Positions 1 to 13,704 of a stretch of 64,000 nt of DNA are shown one piece after another (within the stretch, counting starts at the first letter, position 1; each line of letters opens with the position of its first letter). Below the pieces are notes generated by a model that searched no databases, had not been told where the DNA came from, and saw nothing but the letters and a program-made list of their open reading frames with translations. A program made the translations under genes and the position numbers. The stretch comes from Cinclus cinclus (Eukaryota; Chordata; Aves; Passeriformes; Cinclidae). The stretch is from positions 5,821,598-5,885,597 of the forward strand of contig NC_085073.1 in the NCBI RefSeq assembly GCF_963662255.1, read 5' to 3'.

Positions 1-1505
1 GATCTAAAACCTGTTCATGATCCACCCAGGTGGTGGCTTGGCTATTTCTTACTCCTGTTCTCCATCCCTTTTGGGATGCCAGGAAGTGCCAGGATGTCCA
101 GTCAGGGAGTTCAAGTGCTCTCAGAGCCTGTGGGGATGAGAGGGGGGAAAAGCAAAGCCCTGGGCAGGTGGGGGTAAACCAGAGATCAGGATTTGTCCAG
201 CCTGGAGATGCCACAACTCCTCCTGAGCTGGGAAATGCTCCCCAAATCTCACAGCAGCTCTTGGAGAAGTGCTTGGCTTTCTCAAAGGATTCACCATTAG
301 GGATGGATTTATCCTGGATTTTACTTGGATTTTCCTTGCCTTCCTTTGCAAAAACCCTGTTTGGACAAGGCACAGCAACATCCTCGCTCAGCACAGACAG
401 GGATTACAGCAGCAGAGGCTTCCCTGCCTGTACTGACCAGGGGAATGGACCCAAAACTTTCAGCAGAACCCTGCGAATTCCCAGTGTCCCTGGGAGCAGG
501 GACAAGGCAGGGATTTGGCATTCCCAGCCCCACCACAGCTGGCTCCAGGACACAGCCTGGGCACACGTGGCCGTGCCAGTGCCAGGCCAAGCCTCTCGGT
601 GTGGCAGAGGCCGTGTCCAACCCTCTGTGCTCCAGCTCTCTCTGGCTGAACCTCCTCAGGAAGCACTGCTGGGATAATGGTCGTGTCTGAAGGCATTATC
701 CAAATTACTCGCTGCACTCTCTGTTTTCCTGGAGCCGCGGCCAGACCCCGGGAATATTTATCCTATTTATCTTGGCTGTGGATCTCCAGCCCCTCTCGGA
801 GCAGCGGGAGCTGGAAACCGCAGAGATTTGTTAATAAGAACCAAAGCAGGCAGCAGCACTGAGCTCGCAGGCGAAGGGCCCTGGCACTGGGATCTCCAAA
901 CCTGCTGCTCCCAGGGTTTAGGGGCTCTGTCCCCTCCAGCCCCGGGGCTGTTTCCCTGCTCCTGCCTTGCAGAAATGGGATTGGAGCCAGTCCAGCACAC
1001 TGAGATCTCCTCTATGCCCACTTCTGCCCAGGCTGCGCACGCTCTGCCCTCGTTTCACAGCGGGATGGTCCCAACAGAGCTGAAATCTCAGAGTGCAAAG
1101 TGCTGGACACAGCCCCCTATGGGGATTTCACCCCTAAAAGTTAGCCCAGGCTGATTTTAAGCGGTTCAGACACTGATGTTCCCTTTCTCCCTTGAGGAAA
1201 CTCTCAGGCCACGTCTCCAGGACAGATTTTACACAGCTTTTCCTCATCCTCTTGGACTTCAACCCAGCTGAGACCATCTGGTGTCGATGGCTGCTGCATT
1301 GAGGTTCCTGTTTCAGCTGAAACAAGATCTGAGCTTTGTCAGCCCCTACCAGATATCGAGGCTGCAGCACGTTAAACAACAAACCAAGGGCAGGATCAGG
1401 CTGCACCGTGGGGTTTTATCCACGAGAACCTGGGCAGGGACAGGGAGCAGAGTTTGTGGTGGTTCTCTCCACCGAGGGTTGGGTTTTGTTACCCAGCCGA
1501 AATCA
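1..1505. other. Intergenic, no gene seen
   Basis: No open frame here resembles a known protein and none is bounded by convincing splice signals with conserved sequence. The DNA is ordinary mixed-composition avian spacer. Nothing further can be supported. Confidence 0.6.
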
Positions 1506-1506
1506 G

Positions 1507-1745
1507 GGGCTGGAATCCCAGGCTGGTTTGGGTTGGAAGGGACCTGAAAGTTCATCCAGTTTCACCTCAGTTATGGGCAGGAAGAGCTTCCACTGTCCCA
1601 GGTGGCTCCAACCTGACCTTGGACACTTCCAGGGATCCAGGGAGGAGTCACAGCTGCTCTGGGAATTCCATTCCAGGGAGGAATTCCATCCCAATACCCC
1701 ATCTCTCCCTGCCCTCTGGCATTGTGAAGCCATTTCCTCTTGTCC
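1507..1745 (-). mobile_element. CR1 LINE 3'-end fragment
   Basis: The block contains the reverse complement of the CR1 3' region: a 'tttgggttggaagggacc' segment, then 'ggtggctccaacctgaccttggac', then 'cagctgctctgggaattcc'. This order is diagnostic of an antisense CR1 tail. It is a truncated, non-coding relic. Confidence 0.8.
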
Positions 1746-2244
1746 AAAGTTCCTTTCCTTAGCTCTGCATTCCCTCACCAGCTCTTCTGCCCTTCTCCCT
1801 TCTCCAGAAGCCACTCGAATCCAACAGATCCACACCTCAGCAGGTTTCTGAGCAGCCAGGTGAGCTGGAGTCAGACCTTCCTGCAGATCCTGCAGAATCC
1901 TGGTTTCCCACAAGGGCGAGGATCTAACATTCATTCCCCAGGAGCAGAGGAGATCTGCCTTGAATTTAAATGCAATAATCTCAGCCCAAGCCCATAAACC
2001 ACAATTGGAACTTCGCAGTGAAAGCCGGCGCGGTTGGAATAATGAATCCCCGAAGGTTTCCCAATCCAGAACATTCCCAAGCCAGTGCAAAAGGCAGAGG
2101 GATCCATGAGAGGCAAGCACTGGGGAAGTGCTGGGGCTGTTTCTTATTTAGAGCCAGGCTGGAATCCCTGCAGAGCAGGGCTGGAAGGGACTCCATCAAT
2201 TTTATCCTTTCCCAGGACAGCAGCTGAGATCCTCGGCAGGTGGA

Positions 2245-2490
2245 GCCCGGCTGGAATCACGGAATCATTCAGGCTGGAAAAGCCCTGGGAGATCATCAAG
2301 TCAAACCATCAACCCAGCACTGCCAAAGCCACCATTAATTCCTTCCCCAAGTGCCAAATTCGCTTTTTTTTTTTTTTTTAAACACTTCCAGGGATGGTGA
2401 CGCCAAAGCCTTTCCCTGAAGGAACTTTCCTAATATTCAATCCAACCCTCCAGGAAAATCCTCGTTGATTCCAGGCATTCCTCCTTGTAC
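2245..2490 (-). mobile_element. CR1 LINE fragment, older subfamily
   Basis: The order 'atcacggaatcattcaggctgg', 'gatcatcaagtc', 'aacacttccagggatggtgac' and 'ttcctaatattcaatccaacc' matches an antisense CR1 3' region of a different subfamily from the other copies. A T run of about 16 bases near 2365-2380 interrupts it. Confidence 0.7.
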
Positions 2491-5400
2491 CCCAGGTCAG
2501 TGTTTTTCCCACTTCTACCCATCAGCCAGGATGAATCTTTCCACACATCTCACATCCTGAGACCTCATGCCTGGAGTGAAATGGGGGAATTGTGTTGGAT
2601 TTTCAGGGAAAAGACAATGGGAATGAACGAAGGGAAGCAGAGAGCTCTGCACAGGCAAGCTCAGAGATCCTGCAATGGTCAAACTCAGCCCAGCACCCAG
2701 GAAAACACCCGTGGGCTGGCTGAAAACCAGCTCTGCTGGCTTCATTACCCTCGGAATTACGTTTTGGATTATATCATCCATGAAAAAAAAAAATTCCTCC
2801 TGCTGTGCTGGGGCTGTGTACAGAATGATTTTCTCCCACAAACTGAACCACCAGAGCAAGGTGAAAGTCTCTGAGTGTGCTGGAGGTGTCCCTGAGGTGC
2901 TCAGTACCTCATCGAGGGCATCCCCACTGTGATCCCTGCTGGAAAGTGGCATCCAGGAACTTTGGAGCTTCCCAGCTTTGGTGTCTGTCACCGTGCAGCT
3001 CTCACAAGTGATGTCATTTTATTTCCTGAGCAACAGAGTGGCCAAAGTCACCCCCACCCTGCAGCAGCTCACAAACACCAATTTAATTAAATTTTTTTTA
3101 TTCAAAATTTAAGTTCAAGCTCATATCTGGCATGAAATACTCCAAAGAGAACGTGCAGATCCCAGCCCTGAGCAATGGAATAGGAGTTAATTTCCTTTTA
3201 GTCTCTGCACACATGTTCACATATACATAAAATGTAAATATACAGATGCAGTCACACATATTCTTATACTCAGAGAGCACGAGAGCTTCTACAAACCTGC
3301 TCAGACTCCTTAGATGTCCAAAAGTCACCAGGACAGCAGGAATTAGTTAGAAAATAAAAAAAAAAAAATCACTTCAGCAATTTTTAGAACTTCAAGAAGC
3401 TCCAAAGGGAAGCCCCTGGTGTTTGCCAGCCCCTCCAGAGAAAAGGAGTGAGGACATCAATCCTCATCCCAATTAGTGCTGGAAAAAATGTCCTGAGTGC
3501 ATTTATGGTGGGGAGCAGCATCTCACAAGTTCGGGGTTGTTTCCTCGGCCATAAATCTGTCAGCACCACCCGACGTATCTGGGATGCTCGGTTTTCCTGA
3601 GCCGTGCTTAACAGAGATTTTGGTAAAGCCAGACTTGGTTAATCCAAACAGAGGGGTTTTCACTTGCTGCAGACAGAGCTGGGAGCAGATTTCAGCTCCC
3701 TGAAGGGGTGTGGGAAAGGAGAAAATCAGCACAGGGTGCAAAGGAGAAGAGATTTAACTCTACAGAGGCTGCAGGAGGGTGCTGAGCCCTTTTCCTTCCC
3801 CCTGCTGGGTCAGGGATGGAAGGGTGCTGGAGCCAGGAGCTGGGAACACCTCGTGGGGACAAGCTGGTGGCAGTGGCACCCTGCCCTCCCCAATCCCTGC
3901 CCCACAAATCCTCTCCCACGCCAGGCCAGGGTTGTTTCACACAGCCCTGGGCAGAGCTGCGAGCACGCTCTGCCCCTCAGCTCATTAAGCACATGACATT
4001 TCTGGCTGAAAAAAAAAAAAAATTAAAATAATAATTCAGGGCTTGTTCCTAACCCTGGGTGGCTTCACTTTCTGCTTTTGCCATTCTCCTCTTTAACGAC
4101 TCCCAGAGCTGGGATGGCAAGAGAAGGATTGATATCCAGACTGGTTCGTTCAGGGATATTGGGCTGATTTTTTTATTGCAGCCAGGAGTAAAGATTTCTA
4201 TTTTTCCAAGACTAGGGAAAGCATGTTCAGGCTGATAAATACCTGTCAGCAAAAGCCATTAGCTGATGGAGTGAACTAGAAGGGGAAAATAAAAGACAAC
4301 AAAGCCCTGCCATTCCCAGTGGAACAGCTCAATGGCCTTTTCTTCCATGCAGGATTCTTAATGGATTTCTTGGAGTGGTTGCTGCACGTGGTCTGTTAAA
4401 TTACAGACCATCAGAACTTCATTTTAATGAACCTCATCCTTAGGAATCACAATTAAGAAGCTTCCCAGCAGCAGCTTCTCCTTTCAGTTCTTCCTAGCAT
4501 GAGGAGCTGCCAGCATCCTGAACATCACAGGTAGTGGGGCAGGGCAGGGAGATATGGGCCAAACATCCCAGAAATCCCAGAAATCCTCACTTCCAGCAGT
4601 AAGGAGCACACTTTGTGCCTCAGCTTCCCCCTCTGTAAGATAAAAAGTATGACAAGCCTGTCCCAAGCATCATCCGAGTGACAGAAAGTCTCTTTAGCTG
4701 CTCCCATGAATTTTAGGGCCAATCTCAAAACCCCCACTCCAAAGCGATCACACACCCCTTGGGGTCAGAGAAAAACCTTCAGAACATCACCCCCAAAACG
4801 GCAAGAACTTCAAAAACAACCCAGTGGGAAAGGCTGTTTGTTATTTCCTCTTTAGGCTGGTTGGTTTTGCAGGCAGTGGAGCAGTTTATGGCAGACCAGG
4901 GACAGGTGGTGGTTTTATCACCCCGAAATAATTGGGGTCAGCAGCGCTGCCACGGGAAACGCCGGCTCCGCCGTCTCTCCTGCCTGCCTAGCTGGCAGCA
5001 GTGAAAAATGTGATTTACTGCAGCAGCAGAGGTTTATATTTAATCCTTGCTGTAATCCCTCACTCCAGGAAACTTCGGGATACGGCGGCTGGGAAGCTGC
5101 CTCGACCTGAACCTCGGGAATCGCTCGAGAGCAACAGGTTCCAGCAGGATGGATCTTCCAGGGATGTGGATCAAGCTCCTGTAGGGTCACACCTGGATTC
5201 TCTACAGGCACCAGGAAGAAGAAGGATGGATGCAAAGCTGGACTCAGCAGCTCCTGCTTCCCTCCCTCCTTCCCAGACGTGGCTGGAGAACCCAGCCATG
5301 CCACGTTCCATGAGAAAAGCCAGGATGTCATAAAACCGAGAACTGATTGCCCCCAGATGGCTCATTAAAGCCACAAGAAAATTCTTCCAGGGTCAGGAAA

Positions 5401-8400
5401 GCGCTTGTGGAAAGCACCAGGAGGTCACTGCTGCCAAGCCTGCCCCGGGGCCACAGCTTGGTGACACCTGAGCAAGGAATGGATCCGTGAATTCACGGTG
5501 AGGGCTCGGAAGCAGGAGCAAAGCATCAGCTCTGTTTGCTTCCTAGCAGGAATTTATTTATTTTCACATGAAATCACAGAACTTATTGATAGCTTGGGGC
5601 ATTCCTGGTGATTTTTTGCATTGCTGGAAGCAGGGCAGGTATTCCAGAGGTCCAAAACCCTGCCATCCTTCCGACAGCTTCAAATCCCTGTTAATCCTGC
5701 TGACACCAAACCCAGGCCTCTCAATATCCCCCACCCCATGATATTAGGCAGGTTTCACTCCCCTCGAATATTCCTGCTAAACCAGAGGCTGCTGTAACCC
5801 CTCAGTGACCGATATCCCACAGGACAATGGCCCCGGGTCCTGCCTGGCCGTGGAATCCTTGGAGCTGCTTCTGGAGGCTGCTCCATCTGCAGCTCATCCT
5901 GTGCCAGAACAGCAGCAAGGAGATAAGGAGTCTCAAAGGTCTCATGGAAAACTCTGACAAGCAAGTTATTTTCAGCTGTTCCTGCTGGACTCTTCCCTGC
6001 TCCTCAGGATGAGCTGGATTTGGTGTCTCTGGAGCTCAGGAGAAGGGACAGAGCTGTCCCCTTCAAGGGGAGGGCAGCAGCAGTGGGCTCTGATGCCCAT
6101 GGGAATGTTTCCACAGGGGAAAATGATCCTGAGCTGGTGAGCACCACAGGCTGCGTGGAGCTCCAGATTCCCACTGGAAAGACTTCAAGTGGTGCAGTGT
6201 CCTGGGCTCCATCTGCAGAATTATTTCAGTTCAGATGCTTTGCCTGGGAAAGGGGAGGAGGAGGACTGAGCCACGGGCAGGAAAAGTGCAGCGGTGAGGA
6301 AATTTCAGCTCAGGAAAATTAAACTCTGGGTGTTCCTCTCTGGAGAGCTTGAGCTCACCCTGCCCACGCTCGGGCTCGGTGGCAGAGCTGTTCTGTCCTC
6401 ACAACACCAGGGGACACGATTTGCTCTGCATCAGCCCAAAGCTTCCCACATCCTCATCCCACTTGTTTTCTGCTCACTGTTTCTGTCCACTTGCTCTCCA
6501 ACTTTTTCAGTCCCCGCTGGCTCACGGCGTCACTTCTCTTGCTGGGGCATAAAATGTGACTTGAAAATTCAGTTCAGTAAAAACAACCGAAAGAAAATTC
6601 TATCAAAAGCCCCACCCTGGTCCAGGAGCTCGTGGAGGGGAAAATAGCTGGGATGCAGCCAGCACTTGCTCCTCACCACACCCCTGGCGAGATGGGAATC
6701 GGGGCATTTGTGCTTTAGACCTATTTTGGGAAAAAACCAAAGGGAAACCATGACTGAGGCTGATACGGAGAAGGGCACCTGAAACAAGCTAATGGCATTT
6801 ACTTGGTGCCAGGGAGATAAGCCCAGGAGGTGCCAGCCAGCACCTCCAGAGCTCCCAGAGCAGATGGGAACACTCTGAGCACCGGGATGCCCACAGCAGG
6901 AATATCCTGGGAATTGTGCAGGTGACAGGGACCTTCCTCAAGGCTGTGCTGAGCCTGGTGAGAGAGGCTGAGTGCAGGGAAAGGAATTTTGAAGGGATGA
7001 CAAAGAGAAGGATTTGTGACTGAGGCACTGCAGTGTCTGGGAACGGGATTCCTGGGAGATGGGAACTATGCAGGCAGACAGCTGGGGACAGGGACTGTGA
7101 TTCATCCTGGATACTCTGGAAGCAGGGAAAGGGCACAGGGAGCCAAGGCGGTTAAGTAGGGATATAGGAAGGAGAATAAGCAATGGGCCCGAGGCTTTAT
7201 GAACTATAAACACTGCGATGGAGGAGCTTTGTATTCAAAATAAGCAAAGGCAAATTAAAGGAGGGAATTAGGGAAAGGGAAAGACAGAAGTGAGGAGAGA
7301 GAAAATGAGCAGAGATCTGTGCCCAGTGCCAGGTGAAGAGAATGTTGTTCCCAGGTTTTTACTGGGAAGAGGAAGCCTGGGAAAGTGCGTGGAGAAATGA
7401 GTGAAGGGTGGCAGAGGTGGTGCCAGAAAAGAGGGGGTCCCAGGAGAGCCCTGGGTGCTTTGCAGAGCTTCCAGGAAGGAGAACTGGATTAAAGGAAAAC
7501 TGGGACCAAGGAGCCAACTTGAGAAGCTGCATCTTCACTCCTGGCTGGAGAGCGGCCATGGCACACAAAATTACTGTGTCCACATGCACCAGAGTCCTCA
7601 CCACACTGATCCCAGCAGGCTTGGAGGAAGGACAGAAATCCCCTTCTCATGGCTGGCAGCCTCAGGAATCCAGGCAAAGCAAGACAGGGAGCAGCCCTGA
7701 AAGGGAAGGACCTTCCAGGCCTCTCCTGCTCTGGAGGATGACCCCATTTTTTGTGTCAGTAGGTTCCAGAAAATGTTCCCCAAACCACACCAGGTGTCAG
7801 TGGATGGTTCTGTGCCCAACACTTGCTCCTTGACCCCCTAGGAAGACGAGATCTCCTCCAAACCCTGCCCTGAGCACATCCTCCTCTCCTGCCTACAAGG
7901 ATCAGAAAAAAGGAGGACACACCAAGAGCTTGGCAGCATTCAGGGAAAAGGTCACTGTCCTGGGATTGCTGCAGGTGCAGAAAAACCTGCTCCCACAAGA
8001 CCTGCTCTCCACTCCCTTGGGAACCTCAGCGTTCCATGGCTTGGAGAAGTTTCCAGGCTGTGCATCCTGACTGCCAAGCCAAGCAGCAGCTCATTCCCCT
8101 CCTTCCTCCAGCTCCATCCTGATCCCCCAGACAGTGACCAACATGTCCTGGTTCCCCTGAGGGAAAGGGAGAGCACTGAGAGGCTCCTTCGGATGCAGGA
8201 GGCACCGGGAAGTCTTTGGGAAGCCTGGGAAAGTTGAATCCAGCCAAGATATCCATCGGCACCACGGCAAAGAGCTGAGTCAGGACAAGTGTGGGATGTG
8301 CAGGAAGCCAAGTGTCAGATGCCTCCACTTGTGCTTCACTTTCACCCAGCCCAACAGGTTCCATGACCGCTGTGACACATTCCTGTGTCCCTGAGCTGCC

Positions 8401-8726
8401 ATTCCAGCGCAGCCTCCTTCCCCCCAGGCCAGGGTCCATCCAATCACTCATCCCTGCAAGCTCTCCAGTGATGGATCTGTATCGATCCACCCCAGCTCCG
8501 GGGTTTCTGTCTCCCTTCTCTTAATCCCATCTCAACCCTCCCCAAAGTAATGAGATAAGAGGCAGGCTGGAAAGGCTGATAAAAAGGAACTGAACAAATC
8601 CATTAATGCTGTTTCTGTGCCAGGAATTACAAATCCCAGCCCTTGGTAATTAGGGCTCTCCAGTCCAGAGTACCAGCACAGCAAAGACAAGGAGGGAAGC
8701 TCAGGCTCACTAAAATATATCCTGAG
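2491..8726. other. Intergenic, no gene seen
   Basis: About 6 kb without a recognisable exon on either strand. Short A and T runs occur (for example 3356-3368 and 4009-4021). The open frames are short, compositionally typical of non-coding DNA and match no family I know. Regulatory or lncRNA content cannot be excluded. Confidence 0.55.

Positions 8727-8781
<55 letters not shown>
8727..8781 (+). repeat. Uninterrupted run of 55 A
   Basis: A pure A homopolymer follows 'atatcctgag' and ends in 'gaatacctgg'. Its length suggests a retroposed poly(A) tail or slippage expansion. CR1 elements do not end in poly(A), so a CR1 origin is unlikely. The sequence just upstream is not a family I recognise. 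Confidence 0.95.
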
Positions 8782-8783
<2 letters not shown>

Positions 8784-8899
8784 ATACCTGGAGAACCAGG
8801 ACATTATGGGTAATTTTCCAGGTGTGGCATTGAGGGCATGTCTGGGGACAGAAGTGTCACAAAGTGTTCAAATCAATGCAAGTACAGCCTAAACCAGTA

Positions 8900-9250
8900 T
8901 GACCAGTGGCCAGCCCTGCCCTCTGGCAGTGGGAGCCATTCCCTGTGCCCTGTCCCTCCATCCCTTGTCCCCAGTCCCTCGCCAGCTCTCCTGGAATCCC
9001 TTCAGGCCCTGCCAGGGGCTCGGAGCTCTCCCTGGATCCTTCTCTCTCCAGGTGAGCACCCCCAGCTCTCCCAGCCTGGCTCCAGAGGGGCTCCAGCCCT
9101 GGAGCAGCTCTGTGGCCTCCTCGGGATTCTGTCCAGCAGCTCCAGGTCCTGCTGCTGTTGGAGCAGAGCTGGAGGGAGCTCTGCAGGTGGCATCTCACCT
9201 GACCAGGGCAGAATCCCCCCTCCCCTGCTGCCCACACTGGGATCAGCCCA
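8900..9250 (-). mobile_element. CR1 LINE fragment, internal 3' region
   Basis: Antisense CR1 landmarks occur in order: 'gccctctggcagtgggagcc', 'ccagctctcctggaatccc', 'cttctctctccaggtgagc', 'cagctccaggtcctgctg' and 'ctgcaggtggcatctcacc'. It reaches further 5' in the element than most copies in the window. It has no intact frame. Confidence 0.85.
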
Positions 9251-10290
9251 GGTCACCACTTGGCTTCTCATAGGAAACCCCAAACCGACCCAGGAAACCC
9301 CAAATCACAGGAAAAAGTCAAATCCAGGACATTTTGTTGAGGTACTAAATCAGAGAGTGAGGAACAACTGACCAGGATAACTGGGACACGTTTTGATTGT
9401 GACCTCTGGAAAAAACGTCTCTTGTATAAATGGAGATTAATGGACATTTCAAAAGACAGTTGCTTTAGCTTAACCCCTGTCCTCCATGTTTTCCTTGGGA
9501 TGGGACCTAAGGGATGCATAAACAATGTAAAAACTAACAAATACTAATAAAATAAATAAATCGAGACACTCATCCAACCAACACCCTCTCTGGAACAGAT
9601 TCAGATTCTATTTCAATTGACATCTTCTAAAAAACAAAGCCTTTCTCAGGAAAAATAAACCACGGCCACTTCAGAGAAAAACATGGGAAGAACTGCCCAG
9701 GATCTCCCAGTTTCTGGGAGGCAGAAAAACAGGTCAGGAGCAGAGCACTGAGCACAATATCACTGAGTACCTGGCTTCCCATAAATCCGGAGATTTTCTG
9801 CTTTTTGAGCAGATTTTTGTGGACCCCTGACATTTTTTGGGATTTTCCAGCCCACCCTGCAGGCAGCCCCAGCTCTTGGTTCTTCTCCCTCCTGGAAGTG
9901 ATGACAAGGTGCTCGGTCTTCCTTGAGCTGTCCAAAGGCTCGTTAGGAAATGGCCCTAATTAAGTTTGATGGATGGGGACTGGGGATTATTCCTAATCTC
10001 CCTGCAGCAGCCAGACCAGAAAGGATATTTCACACAAGAATTCAACTGCAACTGCACAGCACTGACTCCACAGACCCAGAACCTGCTCCCAAGGTTTCAA
10101 ATCCTCAGGAAAAAGCCACGAAATGAGGAGAGCTGGATTTGGATACCGTGGATAGTCCCTCCCTGGAGTCAGCCTTGCTATAAGGTGGTTTGTTGAATAA
10201 AAATAATTCGGTTTATGATGGTACATAACAGGGCTCAATCACAAAACTGAGTTCAAAAATTCAAGTCCAGTGAATGTTAAAGGATTTTCC

Positions 10291-10321
<31 letters not shown>

Positions 10322-10882
10322 AGGTGACATTTTGCTTTTCTGTATTTCCTTCCCCCCATTCTGTAATATGGGAGGGAATATTCCACACAGGAGAATATTT
10401 GAACATCCAAGCCCTTCCTTGGGCATTTTAGCCTTTCCATGTGGGCATAAAACTGTGAAATAATGGAAGTAATCAACAGAGAAAACACATAAACCAGAAA
10501 AAACTCCAGGTCTCTCCATTCCCAAACCGAGTCCAAGATGAAATCAAACAATTTCTTCAAGTGTTCTGTACATGGATCTGCCTTGATGACCTGGAGATCA
10601 CCCAGCAGGAGAAATCTGGGCTTTTGATGTCACAGCAAAAGAGAATAGCTGGGACAATTTACAGACAGGATTGCTCTGACCCCAGGATACAACATGCTCA
10701 AGCAACACCTGAGGAAGAAATGTTCCTGACCTGGGAAAGTGGGGGAAAAAAAAAACCCCAAACAATTAGGATGAGCCAGATCAGCTCCTCAAACCGGTTT
10801 TCTGCAACCACAACCACAAACAGTTGCATCAGTGCAAAGGGGAGAATGATGTGGGGCAGATGGGGCAGCTCGTGGGGAAAAA
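9251..10882. other. Intergenic, with a 27-base A run
   Basis: No gene is seen. An A homopolymer covers about 10296-10322. The remaining sequence is unremarkable AT-moderate spacer. Confidence 0.55.
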
Positions 10883-11215
10883 ATAGATATATGTAGAAAA
10901 CAGATATATGTATAAAACACAGATATATACAGAAAACACAGATATAGATATATACAGAAAACACAGATGTATGTACAAAACACAGATATGTGTAGAAAAT
11001 ACAGATATATATAGAAAACAGATGCATGCAGAAAACACAGATATATGTAGAAAACACAGATATATACAGAAAACACAGATATACATAGATAACACAGATA
11101 AATGTAGAAAACATATACAGAAAACACAGATACATACAGAAAACACAGAAGCATGCAAAGAACACAGATATATGTAGAAAACACAGATATATGTAGAAAA
11201 CACAGATTTATCCAA
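10883..11215. repeat. AT-rich minisatellite, about 18-19 bp unit
   Basis: Roughly 18 degenerate copies of a unit like 'aacacagatatatgtagaa' run head to tail, with variants 'atacag', 'atgtac' and 'gcatgcag'. The minus strand happens to be open in three frames, giving Tyr/Phe/Cys-rich pseudo-proteins. These are a by-product of the repeat and not a gene. Confidence 0.92.
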
Positions 11216-12080
11216 GGAAAACGATGCTTTTAAACAGCCCAGAGAGCAGTGGGGGCGTGCACAGCATTCCCTGCCCGGATTGCAGCCAGGACAATCCCTT
11301 CTGCTTTAGCTCTCCCACACCTGCTCATCCAGGAGCAAATCCCCGTGGGCTGAGCTCGTCCCTGCCCAGGTGAGCTCCGATCCCACCTGAAGCATCCCTG
11401 GCCGAAGCGGGATGGAGCAGTGGCAGGGCAGCACCCTGAGCCACCCCAGCACCCAGTGCTTGCCCTCCGCGGGCTCACATCCCCCTCTCGTGGCAAACAT
11501 TCGGTTCCCTGACCCCACAGCAAAGGTTTTTCCAGAGCTGGATCCCTTCTCTGCATTCCCAGGGCTCTTTCCAGCGGCTCTGCTGATGAAGCACATGAAT
11601 ATTGATGATCTGCAGAGATGTAGCAGCAAAAGCAGCTGCGGGGAGAGGATCTCTCCGAGTTCTCCTTGTGCAGAAACCTCTGGAGCAGGGAAAGGAGAGG
11701 GAAAAGGGAGATTTTGTGGGGGGAAAACAGGTCAAGCTGTTCAATCATGCTTAGGAGACCAAGATTCTACGTTTAACCAGGAAAGGGCATCCCAGTCCTT
11801 AAATGAAAGCTTTGGGGAAGGTGTCGCCTGTTTTTAGAACTCAGTGGTTCTGTGGAGCAGCAGCCCTGCATGGATCCATCGTGGAATATCCTGAGTGGGG
11901 AAGGATCCACAGGGATCAGAGTCCAGCTCTTGGCTCTGCACAGACCCAAACAATCCCCCCTGTGCCTGGGAGCGTTGTCCAAAGGCTCCTGGAGCTCTGG
12001 CAGGGCTGTGTTGCCATCCTCGCAGATGAAAACGAGCACAGACAGCTCTGGCTGCCCTTCCCTGACCCACTTTAGGGTGT
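11216..12080. other. Intergenic, no gene seen
   Basis: No exon or repeat family could be recognised in this stretch on either strand. Confidence 0.5.
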
Positions 12081-12084
12081 TTTT

Positions 12085-12300
12085 TGGGGACACGGACCTG
12101 TTGGAGCAAGTCCAGAGGAGGATTAGAGGGATGCAGCATCTCTCCTACAAGGAAAGGCTGGGACAGTTGGGATTGCTCAGCCTGGAGAAGCTCTGGGGTG
12201 ACCTCATTGTGGCCTTCCAGCACCTGAAAGGAGCAACAAAAAAACCCCATGGAAATAGAATTTGGACAAGGGCCTGGAGTGACAGGACAATTTGGGATAT
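12085..12300 (+). mobile_element. CR1 LINE fragment
   Basis: Sense CR1 landmarks: 'agtccagaggaggattagag', 'aggaaaggctgggacagttg', 'ctcagcctggagaagctctg' and 'ggccttccagcacctgaaagg'. It is truncated before the usual 3' end. Confidence 0.85.
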
Positions 12301-13704
12301 GAAGTCTGCCCTCTGCTCTGCTGGGGGCAGGAAAACCCCTGTGGGATGATGATTTACAGCTCCCACATCCTCACACACCACTGATCACAGCTCCTCAGAG
12401 GGGACACAAACCCAGGTCCTCAATCAAATCAGCACCCCCAGGAATTCTGGAGGAATTCAGTGGGTTTGAGACATTTCCTCTCTGTCAAACGCTGCTGGAA
12501 TGAGCTGGGATTCAGCAGGGGGAGGGAGCTCGTGTACCCACACACAGAGATGTAATCTCATGTCAGAATTAAGCCAGCCTAGAGAGCAAGTGCATTAGAC
12601 CCTGCTGAGAAGGGATCTGGGGACACAGGGGGAGAAAGGGCTGGGGAAGGACTTTTCCAGCTCAGGAAGGGGAGTGACAGGACTCACTGCAGCCTCCTCA
12701 CCCCCCTCCAGGACACAGAGTCCTGCTGGAGCCACTCACACCCCGGCTCTGAGGCTCAGCCAAAGCCTCTTCGCTTCCCCTGCACTTCCCACATCCCAGG
12801 CACAGCCAAGGTCTGCTTGGAAAAAGGAAAAAGCTGCTCCTTCACCCTGTGAGAGCCCCACAAGAGCTGCCAGAGCTGTGTGAGTGCAGCAGAGCCAGAG
12901 GGGACAGTTTGTCCTGCATGAACACCCCAAAGATCCCACAGGATATTCATCAGGGCTGATAAACCTGAGCTGGATCACTCCCTGCCTTGTGCCAAGTGAC
13001 ATCTCCCCATCTCCACAGCAACACCATTTTTCAGGGACAAAAAAAACCCTCTTTCCTTGCCTCTTTTCCCACGGATTTGCACAGAACCGTGTGCACTGGA
13101 GAGGGACAGCTGCCTTTTTTTGTCACGAGAGGGCTGAGTTAGGCTTGAAGTGACAGATCCTGGCTGAGCTGATGCTCTGAATGCAGGTCAGTGCACAGCA
13201 CAATCCCCTGGGGCTCCAGGAGCAGCCCAGAGGGACACAGCTACCCAGGACACAAATTAAACCACCTGGATACGAATCCCTAAGGAAAAGGGGGCACCCC
13301 CCACCAGCAAGGTCACAGCCCCAGGAGTGTCTCTCACTCGAGGCACTGAAAGGCAAATCCTCAAGATCCATTTTTAAGGATCTTTCACTCTTGGTGAGTC
13401 TTTCAGAACAAAGACAAGATGGAAAACTGACCCAGCCTCATCCGGGGAAAAACTGGGGATGGTTCTCATTTTGCAAAACCTCCTCAGCTGCTGCAGCACG
13501 GGCTGCTCCAAGTTTAGATGACATTGCACCAGTCCTCTCCACCTCTTAGTCAGGAGGAGGAAGAAAATAACCATCTACACTTAGTGTGCAAAAATCCGGC
13601 ATTAGGGAGGGCCCTGGATAAAAATAGCACCCAGGTTTTTTTTGGTTTTTTTTTTTTTTTCCCCAGAGCTAAATTAAAATGTGGGGAGGTTTATTTCTTG
13701 TGAT
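12301..13704. other. Intergenic, no gene seen
   Basis: No supported gene. A short T run lies at about 13646-13660. Confidence 0.5.

Noticed and set aside
10698..11165. Tyr/Cys-rich minus-strand open frames
   Set aside because: Direct translation of the AT-rich tandem repeat.
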